NCBI RefSeq assembly: GCF_030450125.1
Contig: NZ_CP123923.1
Location: 4,960,001 to 5,024,000, forward strand
DNA length: 64,000 nt
Reading direction: 5' to 3'
Source of the DNA: Streptomyces sp. WP-1
GTDB taxonomy: Bacteria; Actinomycetota; Actinomycetes; Streptomycetales; Streptomycetaceae
In this document: positions 1 to 9,107 of the stretch, one piece after another
Position numbering within the stretch: position 1 is the stretch's first letter
How the letters are laid out: each line of letters begins with the position of its first letter
Notes under the pieces: model-generated
What the model was told of the DNA's origin: nothing
What the model saw: the letters and a program-made list of their open reading frames with translations, nothing else
Database searches by the model: none
Translations under genes and position numbers: made by a program

Positions 1-186
1 TATGTGACCTACGTCTTCCAGACGTACTTCGGCTACTCCAAGGACAAGGCCACCAAGCTCATGCTCGATGTCCACCACAAGGGCCGGGCGGTCGTCTCCA
101 GCGGAACCCGCGAGGAGATGGAACGCGACGTGCAGGCGATGCACGGCTACGGTCTGTGGGCCACCCTCCAGCAGGACCGGAAGTAG
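1..186 (+). CDS. clpS: ATP-dependent Clp protease adaptor ClpS (3' part)
   Basis: Only the C-terminal 61 codons lie in the window; the gene begins upstream and frame 1 is open from base 1, so the GTG at 4 is not a start. The reading [18 protein letters not shown], followed by a VHHKGRAVV block and an ending in WATLQQDRK, is the ClpS core. ClpS binds the N-domain of ClpA or ClpC and hands N-degron substrates to the Clp protease in the cytoplasm. The DUF2017 gene starts 12 bp downstream, so the two are probably co-transcribed. Identity is secure; the start and N-terminus cannot be judged. Confidence 0.95.
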   Translation, partial: YVTYVFQTYFGYSKDKATKLMLDVHHKGRAVVSSGTREEMERDVQAMHGYGLWATLQQDRK

Positions 187-198
187 CGACCCCATCCC

Positions 199-804
199 AT
201 GCCCGGACAATTCGAACCGCTCCCCGGCGGCGGCGCGGCCGTCGCCCTCGACGACGTCGAGATCTCCATCATCCGCTCGCTGGCCGTCCAGCTCCTGGAG
301 CTGATCGGACCGGGCCCCGGCGAGGACGCCCCCAGCGACCCGCTCGCCGAGCTGTTCGCGGAGGGTCCGAGCGAGCCGCCCGCCGACCCGGTGCTGCGCC
401 GGCTCTTCCCGGACGCGTACAGCGACCCGGAGAAGGCCCCGGACTCGCCCGCCCAGGCCGAGGAGCGGCGCGCGCACTCCGCCGAGTTCCGCCGCTTCAC
501 GGAGAACGACCTCCGGGCCGGCAAGCGGGAGAACGCCCTCGCGGTGATCCGCAGCCTCGACGCGCTCGCCCCGGTGGACGAGGGCGGCGCCGTGCTGAAG
601 CTGTCGCCCGAGGAGTCCCGGCGCTGGCTCGCCTCGCTCAACGATCTGCGCCTCGCGATCGGCTCCCGCCTGGAGATCGCGGACGACGACGACACCGAGC
701 TGCTCTACCGGCTCCCCGACGAGGATCCGCGCAAGCCGATGGTGCTGGCCTATCTGTGGCTCGGCGGCCTCCAGGAAACCCTGGTGTCGACCCTCATGTC
801 GTGA
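199..804 (+). CDS. DUF2017 family protein
   Basis: A 201-residue cytoplasmic protein of unknown biochemical function. It has the DUF2017 pattern: an N-terminal segment ALDDVEISIIRSLAVQLLEL, an acidic middle, and a C-terminal WLASLNDLRLAIGSRLEI helix followed by an acidic DDDDTELLYRLPDED stretch. It directly follows clpS and shares its presumed transcript; the clpS-DUF2017 pairing is common in actinobacteria and hints at a link to Clp proteolysis, which is inference only. No transmembrane segment or signal peptide is visible. The operon ends at the hairpin at 823-851. Confidence 0.85.
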   Translation: MPGQFEPLPGGGAAVALDDVEISIIRSLAVQLLELIGPGPGEDAPSDPLAELFAEGPSEPPADPVLRRLFPDAYSDPEKAPDSPAQAEERRAHSAEFRRFTENDLRAGKRENALAVIRSLDALAPVDEGGAVLKLSPEESRRWLASLNDLRLAIGSRLEIADDDDTELLYRLPDEDPRKPMVLAYLWLGGLQETLVSTLMS

Positions 805-1131
805 TTCCGGCGATCCCGGCGATTTGCGCGTCCGCTCAGCGGACGCTCAAATCCGGATAACGATCCCGTCACCGTTGCGGCCTGGTTTGCCGCATTCACC
901 CGCTCTTTGTCCGCTTTTACCTGTGAAGCGCGCCACATTCCTCTCCCCCGATCAATATTGCGGCCGTGATAAATCTTCACGACCGCCCGGCGAACACCAC
1001 CCTTGTCCGCCGGGTGCGCCACCGAGCCGACGACCGTCGGCCAGGCATGAACTCCATCAATCCGGGGGGATTCGAAACCCGGTTCGCGGCCGACGAAAGG
1101 CACGGATCGGAATGGAGAAAGGCGCACCACC
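805..1131 (+). other. Intergenic region before the amino-acid permease
   Basis: 327 bp without a credible gene. The first part holds the terminator at 823-851. The rest is unusually AT-rich for this genome around 890-1000 (TTTTACCTG, AATATTG, GATAAATCTTC) and presumably contains the permease promoter. I could not assign -35/-10 boxes, a GlnR box or a riboswitch. The short open frames here are shadows. Confidence 0.5.
823..851 (+). terminator. Terminator of the clpS-DUF2017 transcript
   Basis: The arms GCGTCCGC (828-835) and GCGGACGC (839-846) form an 8-bp stem around a TCA loop. After one mismatch the stem is extended by TTTG/CAAA, so the whole structure reads on either strand. It lies 19 bp after the DUF2017 stop codon. 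Confidence 0.7.
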
Positions 1132-2565
1132 ATGACCTCAGCGCAGGTCGACCAGCGTCCCGACGGCTCCGAGCCCGCGCGGGCGGAGGGCGGCGAGGGC
1201 GAGGGTTATCAGCGCGGGCTCGGCTCCCGCCAGATCCAGATGATCGCCATCGGCGGTGCCATCGGCACCGGTCTGTTCCTCGGCGCGGGCAAGGGCATCT
1301 CCAAGGCGGGACCCAGCCTCATCCTGGCGTACGCCATCGCGGGCCTCGTCATCTTCTTCATCATGCGCGCGCTCGGCGAACTGCTGATGTACCGCCCGGT
1401 CTCCGGCTCGTTCTCGGAGTACGCGCGCGAGTTCATCGGTCCCTTCGCGGGCTTTGTCACCGGCTGGACGTACTGGCTGTTCTGGGTGGTCACCGGCATC
1501 ACCGAGGTGACCGCCGCGGCCGCCTACATGACGTACTGGTTCGACATTCCGCAATGGGCCTCGGCGCTGATCTTCACGTTCGTGCTCTACGCCGCCAACC
1601 TGATCTCCGTGAAGCTCTTCGGTGAGCTGGAGTTCTGGTTCTCCATGGTCAAGGTGACCGCGATCATCGGCATGATCCTGATCTGCGCGGGCATCCTGAC
1701 GATCGGCTTCTCCGACGCCGGCGACACCGCCTCGGTGAGCCACCTGTGGAACCAGGGCGGCTTCTTCCCGCACGGCATCGGCGGCACCCTGATGACGCTC
1801 CAGATGGTCATGTTCGCCTTCCTCGCCGTCGAGCTGGTCGGTGTCACCGCGGGCGAGTCCAAGGACCCCAAGAAGGTGCTGCCCAAGGCGATCAACACCG
1901 TGCCGTGGCGGATCGCCGTCTTCTACGTCGGCGCGCTGATCATGATCCTTTCGGTGGTGCCGTGGACCGAGTTCCACCCGGGCGTGAGCCCCTTCGTGGC
2001 CGCCTTCCAGAAGATGGGCCTGTCGGTCGGCGCCGGCATCGTCAACTTCGTGGTCCTCACCGCCGCGCTGTCCTCCTGCAACTCCGGCATGTACTCCACC
2101 GGCCGCATGCTGCGCGACCTGGCGCTCAACAGCCAGGGCCCCAAGCTGTTCACCCGGCTGACGCGCAGCGGTACCCCGCTCGTCGGCACCACGTTCTCCG
2201 CCGCGCTGATGCTCGTCGGCGTCTGGATCAACTACCAGTGGCCGGGCAAGGCGTTCGACTACGTCGTCTCCTTCGCGACCATCTCCGGCATGTGGGCGTG
2301 GATCGTCATCCTGATCTGCCACATCCGCTACCGGAGGGCGTCCGACCGCGGGCTGCTGCCCCGCTCGGAGTTCCGGGCCCCCGGCGCCCCGTACGCCAGC
2401 GTGCTCTCCCTGCTGTTCATCGGCATGGTGATCGTGCTGATGGGCATCGACAAGGATGCCCGGGTCTCGCTGTACTGCGCGCCGCTGTGGGGTGTGATCC
2501 TCGGCGTCTCCTACGCGGTGCTCAAGCGCCGCAACCCGGAGGCCGCGGCCTTCGCCAAGCGCTGA
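1132..2565 (+). CDS. APC-superfamily amino-acid permease (AAT family)
   Basis: A 477-residue integral membrane protein with about 12 hydrophobic segments. The conserved N-terminal AAT block is present: RQIQMIAIGGAIGTGLFLG, then a GALGEL-like RALGELLMYRPVSGSFSEYA motif and the helix-8 region SSCNSGMYSTGRMLR. These mark the amino acid:proton symporters related to GABA, asparagine and D-serine/D-alanine/glycine permeases. Substrate specificity cannot be read from sequence; the overall pattern is closest to my memory of the CycA/GabP-like group. The start is ATG at 1132 preceded by GGAGAAAGG. It stands alone, with strong terminators on both sides. Confidence 0.9.
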   Translation: MTSAQVDQRPDGSEPARAEGGEGEGYQRGLGSRQIQMIAIGGAIGTGLFLGAGKGISKAGPSLILAYAIAGLVIFFIMRALGELLMYRPVSGSFSEYAREFIGPFAGFVTGWTYWLFWVVTGITEVTAAAAYMTYWFDIPQWASALIFTFVLYAANLISVKLFGELEFWFSMVKVTAIIGMILICAGILTIGFSDAGDTASVSHLWNQGGFFPHGIGGTLMTLQMVMFAFLAVELVGVTAGESKDPKKVLPKAINTVPWRIAVFYVGALIMILSVVPWTEFHPGVSPFVAAFQKMGLSVGAGIVNFVVLTAALSSCNSGMYSTGRMLRDLALNSQGPKLFTRLTRSGTPLVGTTFSAALMLVGVWINYQWPGKAFDYVVSFATISGMWAWIVILICHIRYRRASDRGLLPRSEFRAPGAPYASVLSLLFIGMVIVLMGIDKDARVSLYCAPLWGVILGVSYAVLKRRNPEAAAFAKR

Positions 2566-2654
2566 CGCCACCGCCGGACCCTCACCGGGACGTCCGGCCG
2601 CCGGGAGCACTCGTGGCGCCCCCGGCCGCCGCCGCTCAAGGACGTCCAGCATGC

Positions 2655-2691
2655 GGGCCGCTCCGTACCATCCCTCGGTACGGGGCGGCCC
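2655..2691 (+). terminator. Terminator after the amino-acid permease
   Basis: GGGCCGC-T-CCGTACC (2655-2669) pairs with GGTACGG-G-GCGGCCC (2677-2691): two 7-bp stems separated by one T-G mismatch, loop ATCCCTC. It ends 19 bp before the mec start, which argues against any earlier start for mec. Confidence 0.75.
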
Positions 2692-2697
2692 TCTGCT

Positions 2698-2703
2698 TAT
2701 CCT
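2698..2703 (+). promoter_or_regulatory. Probable -10 box of a leaderless mec transcript
   Basis: TATCCT lies 7 nt before the mec ATG at 2711 and no Shine-Dalgarno sequence fits between them, the arrangement typical of leaderless actinobacterial genes. Confidence 0.45.
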
Positions 2704-2710
2704 GGCCCCC

Positions 2711-3133
2711 ATGCTGACCATCACCCAGGCCCTGTACGACCGGATCGTCGCCCACGCCCGCGAGGACCACCCCGACGAGGCGTGCGGCGTCGTCGCGGGC
2801 CCGGCCGGCTCGGACCGCCCCGAGCGGTTCATCGCGATGCTGAACGCGGCCATGTCGCCGACCTTCTACGAGTTCGACTCCGGCGATCTGCTCAAGCTCT
2901 ACCGCGAGCTGGACGACCGCGACGAGGAGCCGGTGGTCATCTACCACTCCCACACCGCGACCGAGGCGTACCCCTCGCGCACGGACATCTCGTACGCCAA
3001 TGAGCCCGGCGCCCACTACGTCCTCGTGTCCACGGCCGACACGGACGGCCTCGGCGACTTCCAGTTCCGGTCCTTCCGGATCGTGGACGCAGAGGTCACC
3101 GAGGAGGAGGTCAAGGTCGTACAGGCCTACTGA
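2711..3133 (+). CDS. mec: Mec-like JAMM/MPN+ metalloprotease for sulfur-carrier processing
   Basis: A 140-residue zinc metalloprotease of the Mov34/MPN/PAD-1 (JAMM, M67) family. The motif is complete: E23, H79-S-H81, S89 and D92, in YHSHTATEAYPSRTD. In Mycobacterium tuberculosis the homologous Mec hydrolyses the CysO-cysteine conjugate to release free cysteine; the same role is inferred here because cysO and cysM follow. The start is ATG at 2711: upstream codons would run through a terminator hairpin, and a TATCCT box sits 7 nt before it. The gap to cysO is 187 bp, so the operon may have an internal promoter. Confidence 0.9.
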   Translation: MLTITQALYDRIVAHAREDHPDEACGVVAGPAGSDRPERFIAMLNAAMSPTFYEFDSGDLLKLYRELDDRDEEPVVIYHSHTATEAYPSRTDISYANEPGAHYVLVSTADTDGLGDFQFRSFRIVDAEVTEEEVKVVQAY

Positions 3134-3204
3134 TCTCAGCATCCGGCCGGGATCCGTCCGCCAGCTGGGATCACATTCCGGTCCCCTGACCGGGAATCGA
3201 TACG

Positions 3205-3270
3205 ATGAGCCCATGGTTACGACTGTGGTGCGCGCCCTCGGCCTGTGACGGCGGTGTGCCCCTCGGCTGA
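3205..3270 (+). other. Possible short leader ORF upstream of cysO
   Basis: ATG at 3205 opens a 21-codon frame (MSPWLRLWCAPSACDGGVPLG) with Cys codons at positions 9 and 14, between mec and cysO. A second small frame, MVTTVVRALGL, starts at 3213. Neither has a convincing ribosome-binding site and I cannot show translation. A Cys-responsive attenuator is conceivable but unproven. Confidence 0.2.
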
Positions 3271-3320
3271 CGTACCGAGCCCGCAGCCCCCGAAGACCCT
3301 TCCGACAGGAGCCCGCAACC

Positions 3321-4566
<1,246 letters not shown>

Positions 4567-4612
4567 TTCCCGGGGCGTGAGTTCCGGCCGCGTCACGTCT
4601 CAAGTGATCACC

Positions 4613-4634
4613 AGCCCCCTCTCACGAGGGGGCT
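4613..4634 (+). terminator. Terminator of the mec-cysO-cysM operon
   Basis: AGCCCCCTC (4613-4621) and GAGGGGGCT (4626-4634) form a perfect 9-bp stem with a TCAC loop, 46 bp after the cysM stop. Confidence 0.8.
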
Positions 4635-4756
4635 AAGCCGTTCCTATGGGGAAGCAAAGAAATCCTTCTGGCACTGCCCGGTGGCCGGTGTCCGGGGCTA
4701 CGTTCCTCCCGCACCCTGTCATGTCACGTTCAGTCGGCATGGAGAGTGTCTGAAGT

Positions 4757-4770
4757 GTCATGCTCATGAC
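4757..4770 (+). promoter_or_regulatory. Palindrome upstream of the sedolisin gene
   Basis: GTCATG-CT-CATGAC, a perfect 6-bp inverted repeat 79 bp before the protease start. A related GTCATGTCAC string sits near 4718. It may be an operator; no regulator can be named. Confidence 0.35.
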
Positions 4771-4848
4771 TGCGTGGTCGCCGCTACGCGCGTCACGGGC
4801 TGCCAACCAGTGCGAGAAACCCCACTTCCCGATGGAGGCAGTACCCAC

Positions 4849-6939
4849 ATGCGTGAGTCACGCCCGAGCGGGCGAACCCGAAGTGCGCGAAGACTTCTGG
4901 CCGTCGCCTTTCCCGCTCTCTCCCTGACCGTCGCCGGATTCGCCGCCGCGCCGACGGCCGGCGCGGCCCAGCCCGCCGTCGCGGCCCACCCGGCGACCAG
5001 CAAGGTCGCCACGAACGACAAGGCGCTGACCGCCCCCCAGCGGCAGACCTTCCACTCGACCGGCAAGGCCGGGCAGAAGGTCCCCACGACCCATGTGTGC
5101 GCCACGGACCACACGCCGGGCCACGCGTCCTGCTTCGCCCAGCGCCGCACGGACATCAAGCAGCAGCTGGCCGCGGCGATCTCGCCCGACGCCACGCCCT
5201 CCGGCCTCTCCCCGGCCAACCTGCACAGCGCCTACAACCTGCCCACCTCGGCCGGTTCCGGCATGACCGTGGGCATCGTCGACGCCTACAACGACCCCAA
5301 CGCCGAGTCGGACCTGGCCACGTACCGGTCCCAGTACGGCCTTTCCGCCTGCACCAAGGCCAACGGCTGCTTCAAGCAGGTCAGCCAGACCGGTTCCACC
5401 ACCTCGCTGCCGACCAACGACAGCGGCTGGGCCGGCGAAGAGATGCTCGACATCGACATGGTCAGCGCGGTCTGCCCGAACTGCAACATCGTGCTGGTCG
5501 AGGCCAACTCGGCGAACGACACCGACCTCGGCGTCGCCGAGAACGAGGCCGTCGCGCTCGGCGCCAAGTTCGTCTCCAACAGCTGGGGCGGCTCCGAGGA
5601 CTCCTCGCAGACCAGCGAGGACAGCCAGTACTTCAAGCACCCGGGTGTCGCGATCACCGTCTCCGCCGGTGACGAGGGCTACGGTGCCGAGTACCCGGCG
5701 ACCTCCCAGTACGTGACCGCCGTCGGCGGTACCGCCCTCAGCACCGCCTCCAACTCCCGTGGCTGGAGCGAGTCGGTGTGGAACACCAGCTCCACCGAGG
5801 GCACCGGCTCCGGCTGCTCGGCGTACGACCCGAAGCCGAGCTGGCAGACCGACACGGGCTGCTCCAAGCGCATGGAGTCCGACGTCTCCGCGGTCGCCGA
5901 CCCGGCCACCGGTGTCGCGGTCTACGACACCTACGGCGGCAGCGGCTGGGCGGTCTACGGCGGCACCAGCGCCTCCTCGCCGATCATCGCCAGCGTCTAC
6001 GCGCTCGCGGGCACCCCGGGCGCCGGTGACTACCCGGCGAAGTACCCCTACAGCCACACCGGCAACCTGAACGACGTGACGAGCGGCTCCAACGGCTCCT
6101 GCTCCACGGCGTACTACTGCAAGGCTCAGACCGGCTACGACGGTCCGACCGGCTGGGGCACCCCGAACGGCACCGCCGCCTTCACCTCGGGCGGCGGCAC
6201 CGGTGGCAACACCGTCTCCGTGACCAACCCGGGCAACCAGTCCACCACGACCGGCAGCTCCGTCAGCCTCTCCGTGAAGGCTTCCGACAGCGCGGGCGCG
6301 GCCCTGACCTACAGCGCCTCCGGCCTGCCGACCGGCCTGTCGATCAACAGCTCCACCGGCGTGATCTCCGGTACCGCGTCCACCGCGGGCACCTACCAGG
6401 TCACCGTCACCGCGACCGACTCCACCGGCGCGACCGGCTCCACCTCCTTCACCTGGACCGTGAGCACCAGCGGCGGTGGCGGCGGCTGCACCTCGACGCA
6501 GCTGCTCGCCAACCCGGGCTTCGAGTCGGGCAACACCGGCTGGACCGCCTCCAGCGGCGTCATCACCAACGACACCGGTGAGGCCGCGCACGGCGGCTCG
6601 TACAAGGCGTGGCTGGACGGCTACGGCACCTCGCACACGGACTCCGTGTCCCAGTCGGTGACGATCCCCGCGGGCTGCAAGGCGACCCTGTCCTTCTACC
6701 TGCACGTCGACACCGCGGAGACCAGCACCAGCACCGCGTACGACAAGCTGACGGTCACCGCCGGTTCGACCACCCTCGCGAGCTACTCGAACCTGAACAA
6801 GTCCACGGGCTACGTCCAGAAGACCTTCGACCTGTCCTCGCTGGCGGGCCAGACGGTCACCCTGAAGTTCAACGGCGTCGAGGACTCCTCGCTCCAGACC
6901 AGCTTCGTCGTGGACGACACGTCCCTGACCACCAGCTGA
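4849..6939 (+). CDS. Secreted sedolisin (S53) protease with Ig-like and C-terminal binding domains
   Basis: A 696-residue exported acid serine protease. Residues 1-39 are a signal peptide (Arg-rich start, hydrophobic core, PTAGAA). The catalytic module spans about 125-390, with E197 and D201 in the ExxxD motif, oxyanion D275 in VSAGDEGYG and nucleophile S374 in GGTSASSP. Paired cysteines fit an extracellular enzyme. A putative Ig-type (He_PIG-like) domain, about 455-540, has [21 protein letters not shown]-terminal beta-sandwich, about 545-696, starts [19 protein letters not shown] and resembles carbohydrate-binding modules. The ATG at 4849 has GGAGG ten bases upstream. Regulation is unknown; a palindrome lies at 4757. 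Confidence 0.9.
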   Translation: MRESRPSGRTRSARRLLAVAFPALSLTVAGFAAAPTAGAAQPAVAAHPATSKVATNDKALTAPQRQTFHSTGKAGQKVPTTHVCATDHTPGHASCFAQRRTDIKQQLAAAISPDATPSGLSPANLHSAYNLPTSAGSGMTVGIVDAYNDPNAESDLATYRSQYGLSACTKANGCFKQVSQTGSTTSLPTNDSGWAGEEMLDIDMVSAVCPNCNIVLVEANSANDTDLGVAENEAVALGAKFVSNSWGGSEDSSQTSEDSQYFKHPGVAITVSAGDEGYGAEYPATSQYVTAVGGTALSTASNSRGWSESVWNTSSTEGTGSGCSAYDPKPSWQTDTGCSKRMESDVSAVADPATGVAVYDTYGGSGWAVYGGTSASSPIIASVYALAGTPGAGDYPAKYPYSHTGNLNDVTSGSNGSCSTAYYCKAQTGYDGPTGWGTPNGTAAFTSGGGTGGNTVSVTNPGNQSTTTGSSVSLSVKASDSAGAALTYSASGLPTGLSINSSTGVISGTASTAGTYQVTVTATDSTGATGSTSFTWTVSTSGGGGGCTSTQLLANPGFESGNTGWTASSGVITNDTGEAAHGGSYKAWLDGYGTSHTDSVSQSVTIPAGCKATLSFYLHVDTAETSTSTAYDKLTVTAGSTTLASYSNLNKSTGYVQKTFDLSSLAGQTVTLKFNGVEDSSLQTSFVVDDTSLTTS

Positions 6940-7116
6940 TCACCCGCACCGCCTGAACGACCCGGACCACCCTGCGATCCCGCACGCGGAACTCCGCGTG
7001 CGGGATCCGTTCGTCGGCCGGTACTTTGCCCGGTGGCGGGATCCGTTCGCGGCCGCGGTACGTCCCATCCGTACCAGGCGGGCCAACCGGCGGCCCCGCA
7101 GAAAGGCGGTCCCCCC

Positions 7117-7551
7117 ATGCGCCGTACGACACTTCTCGCCCTCGCGGCCACCCCCCTGCTCCTCGCGGGCTGCGGCACCCACACCGGCCCCACCGGCAGC
7201 GGAAAGGTCTCCCCGGTGCCCGGGGGCCCGGTGTGCCGCGACGAGGTGCGGCTGACGGCCGCCGACAGCGGCCGTACCGTCTGCGTGGCCAAGGGCGGCG
7301 AGGTACGACTCAGCCTCGGCGGCGCCAAGGACCGCCCCTGGAAGCCGGTCACCGTCACCGGCGGCGCCCTGGAGGCGATCAACTCCGGGCTCGTCGTCCG
7401 GCCGGGCGGCGCCGAGGCCGCCTACCGGGCGAGCGCGCCCGGCACCGGGAAGCTGACGTCCTCCCGCCCCATGTGCGCGGCCGACCCCGGCCAGATGTCC
7501 TGCAAGGGCATCCAGGAGTGGACGGTCACCGTGACGGTGAAGAGCGGCTGA
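7117..7551 (+). CDS. Secreted lipoprotein, possibly chagasin/I42-like
   Basis: A 144-residue lipoprotein: the signal peptide ends in the lipobox LLAGC with the acylated cysteine at residue 19. The mature part has an all-beta look and four cysteines. A W-K-P-V-T-V-T-G-G stretch, a Y-R-A pattern and a closing W-T-V-T-V-T-V strand recall chagasin-type (I42) protease inhibitors. That resemblance is by eye and weak. ATG 7117 is chosen over upstream in-frame codons because it gives a proper signal sequence and follows GAAAGGCGG. It sits 177 bp behind the sedolisin, so a role in restraining secreted proteases is an attractive guess. Confidence 0.75.
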   Translation: MRRTTLLALAATPLLLAGCGTHTGPTGSGKVSPVPGGPVCRDEVRLTAADSGRTVCVAKGGEVRLSLGGAKDRPWKPVTVTGGALEAINSGLVVRPGGAEAAYRASAPGTGKLTSSRPMCAADPGQMSCKGIQEWTVTVTVKSG

Positions 7552-7567
7552 CCGGGTCCCACCGGTT

Positions 7568-8035
7568 CTAGGCGAGGTGGCGCACCTGGTCCCACAGGAC
7601 CGGGTCGACCACCCCGACCCGGCGGCGGAAGTCCCCGACCGGCACCTCGCGCAGCTCGTCGGTCTGGAGGAAGCTCGGGCGGCCCCGCGCGTCGCCCACC
7701 GCGCCGGGCGGCAGCGGGATCACCCCGGCGCGCTCGTCGTGGTACCTGGTGGTGATCTTCGCGACCGTGGCCCGGTCCCCGCGCACGGCCAGCACCAGAC
7801 AGGGCCGGTCCTTGACCTCGGCGCGGTCCTCGTACGGCACGTTCGCCCACCAGATGTCACCCGGCGCCGGCCCGCCGCGGGCCGGCGCCGGGTGCCGCTC
7901 CCTGGTGCCCGCCCGGCCCGGTGGCCGCGACCGCCGCCCGGCGGGCCGGCGTCCGCGGCCCCAGCCGTCGACGACGGTGGCCACCAGCGCGAGCAGCACC
8001 ACCGCGGCGAGCGCCAGCCACCAGGACGTGTCCAT
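7568..8035 (-). CDS. PemK/MazF-fold protein with an N-terminal membrane anchor
   Basis: A 155-residue protein. Residues 5-23 form a transmembrane helix (WWLALAAVVLLALVATVV), followed by an Arg/Pro-rich linker to about 58. A PemK/MazF fold follows: GDIWWANVPYEDRAEVKDRPCLVLA, a VAKITTRYHD strand and LREVPVGDFRRRVGVVD. Typical MazF proteins are sequence-specific endoribonucleases of about 110 residues without an anchor. No antitoxin gene is adjacent on either side, so this is an orphan and may not be an ordinary toxin. Tail-to-tail with the lipoprotein gene and divergent from the metallo-hydrolase. Confidence 0.8.
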   Translation of the reverse strand: MDTSWWLALAAVVLLALVATVVDGWGRGRRPAGRRSRPPGRAGTRERHPAPARGGPAPGDIWWANVPYEDRAEVKDRPCLVLAVRGDRATVAKITTRYHDERAGVIPLPPGAVGDARGRPSFLQTDELREVPVGDFRRRVGVVDPVLWDQVRHLA

Positions 8036-8282
8036 ACGACGACGTTACCGGCGCGCGGCGCGGGGCGCGCGCCCTTGTACGAATCCCGTGCGCCCCGGGC
8101 ACCAGCCGAACCGGTGACAGCACAGGTGAGTTCGCCCACAACGGCCCCTGGCAGAGGAGCGGCCCGCGTCCGGGCGCCGTACGCTCGACGGACCGCACGA
8201 CCCCCGTCAGCCCTTTTCGAGGTTCCTCGGCCCTGTGAGGACCCTCGACCCACCTGTCTTCGCCTACGGAGGTTTCTGCTTC

Positions 8283-9035
8283 ATGAAGCTCACCGTCGTC
8301 GGCTGCTCGGGGTCGTTCCCGTCCGCGGAATCGGCCTGCTCGAGCTACCTCGTCGAGGCCGACGGCTTCCGGCTGCTTCTCGACATGGGCAACGGCGCCC
8401 TGGGCGAGTTGCAGCGCCACTGCGGTCTCTACGACCTCGACGCGATCTTCCTCAGCCATCTGCACGCCGATCACTGCATCGACATGCTCGGGTACTTCGT
8501 CGCCCGCTACTACCGCCATGACGGCGGCCGCTGCGCGGCGCTGCCGGTCTACGGCCCCGAGCGCACCGAGCACCGTCTGACCACGGCGCACGGCGACACG
8601 CCCGCCGCCTCCTCGATGAGCGAGGTCTTCGACTTCCGCACCGTCAAGCCGGCCACGTTCGAGATCGGCCCCTTCACGGTGCACACCGACCGGGTCCGCC
8701 ACCCCGTGGAGGCGTTCGGGATCCGGATCGAGCACGGGGGCAGGTCCCTCACCTACTCCGGGGACACCGGGGTCACCCCCGTACTGGACGAGCTGGCCCG
8801 GGACACCGACCTGTTCCTGTGCGAGGCCGCGTTCACGTACGGCAAGGAGAACATCCCCGACCTCCACCTCAACGGCCGCGAGGCCGGCGAGACCGCCACC
8901 CGCGCCGCCGCCCGCCGCCTGGTCCTGACCCACATCGCCCCCTGGACCGACCCGGCGGTCAACCTCCGCGACGCCCGCGCGTCCTTCACGGGCCCGGTGG
9001 AACTGGCGGCACGGGGAGCGGTGTACGAGATCTGA
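8283..9035 (+). CDS. Metallo-beta-lactamase-fold hydrolase
   Basis: A 250-residue cytoplasmic hydrolase of the MBL superfamily, nearest by eye to the RNase Z/cyclic-nucleotide phosphodiesterase-like group. The zinc motif HLHADH is at 59-64; later ligands are D in YSGDTG, and H in the closing LVLTHIAPW. The substrate is unknown. The ATG at 8283 has GGAGG nine bases upstream, which decides it against the earlier in-frame GTG at 8235. In the S. coelicolor-like layout such a gene sits next to the nagE pair, but no functional link is known. Confidence 0.88.
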   Translation: MKLTVVGCSGSFPSAESACSSYLVEADGFRLLLDMGNGALGELQRHCGLYDLDAIFLSHLHADHCIDMLGYFVARYYRHDGGRCAALPVYGPERTEHRLTTAHGDTPAASSMSEVFDFRTVKPATFEIGPFTVHTDRVRHPVEAFGIRIEHGGRSLTYSGDTGVTPVLDELARDTDLFLCEAAFTYGKENIPDLHLNGREAGETATRAAARRLVLTHIAPWTDPAVNLRDARASFTGPVELAARGAVYEI

Positions 9036-9050
9036 GGGACGGTACGCGCG

Positions 9051-9087
9051 CGAAGGCCCCGGAACCTGGGCGGTTCCGGGGCCTTCG
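9051..9087. terminator. Bidirectional terminator between the MBL hydrolase and nagE2
   Basis: A perfect 16-bp stem: CGAAGGCCCCGGAACC (9051-9066) with its reverse complement at 9072-9087 and loop TGGGC. It lies between two convergent genes and can serve both. Confidence 0.85.
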
Positions 9088-9107
9088 TCATGCCGTACGG
9101 AGGGGCC

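Noticed and set aside
805..1131. GlnR box upstream of the amino-acid permease
   Set aside because: GTCAC words occur, but not with the required GTnAC-n6-GAAAC spacing.
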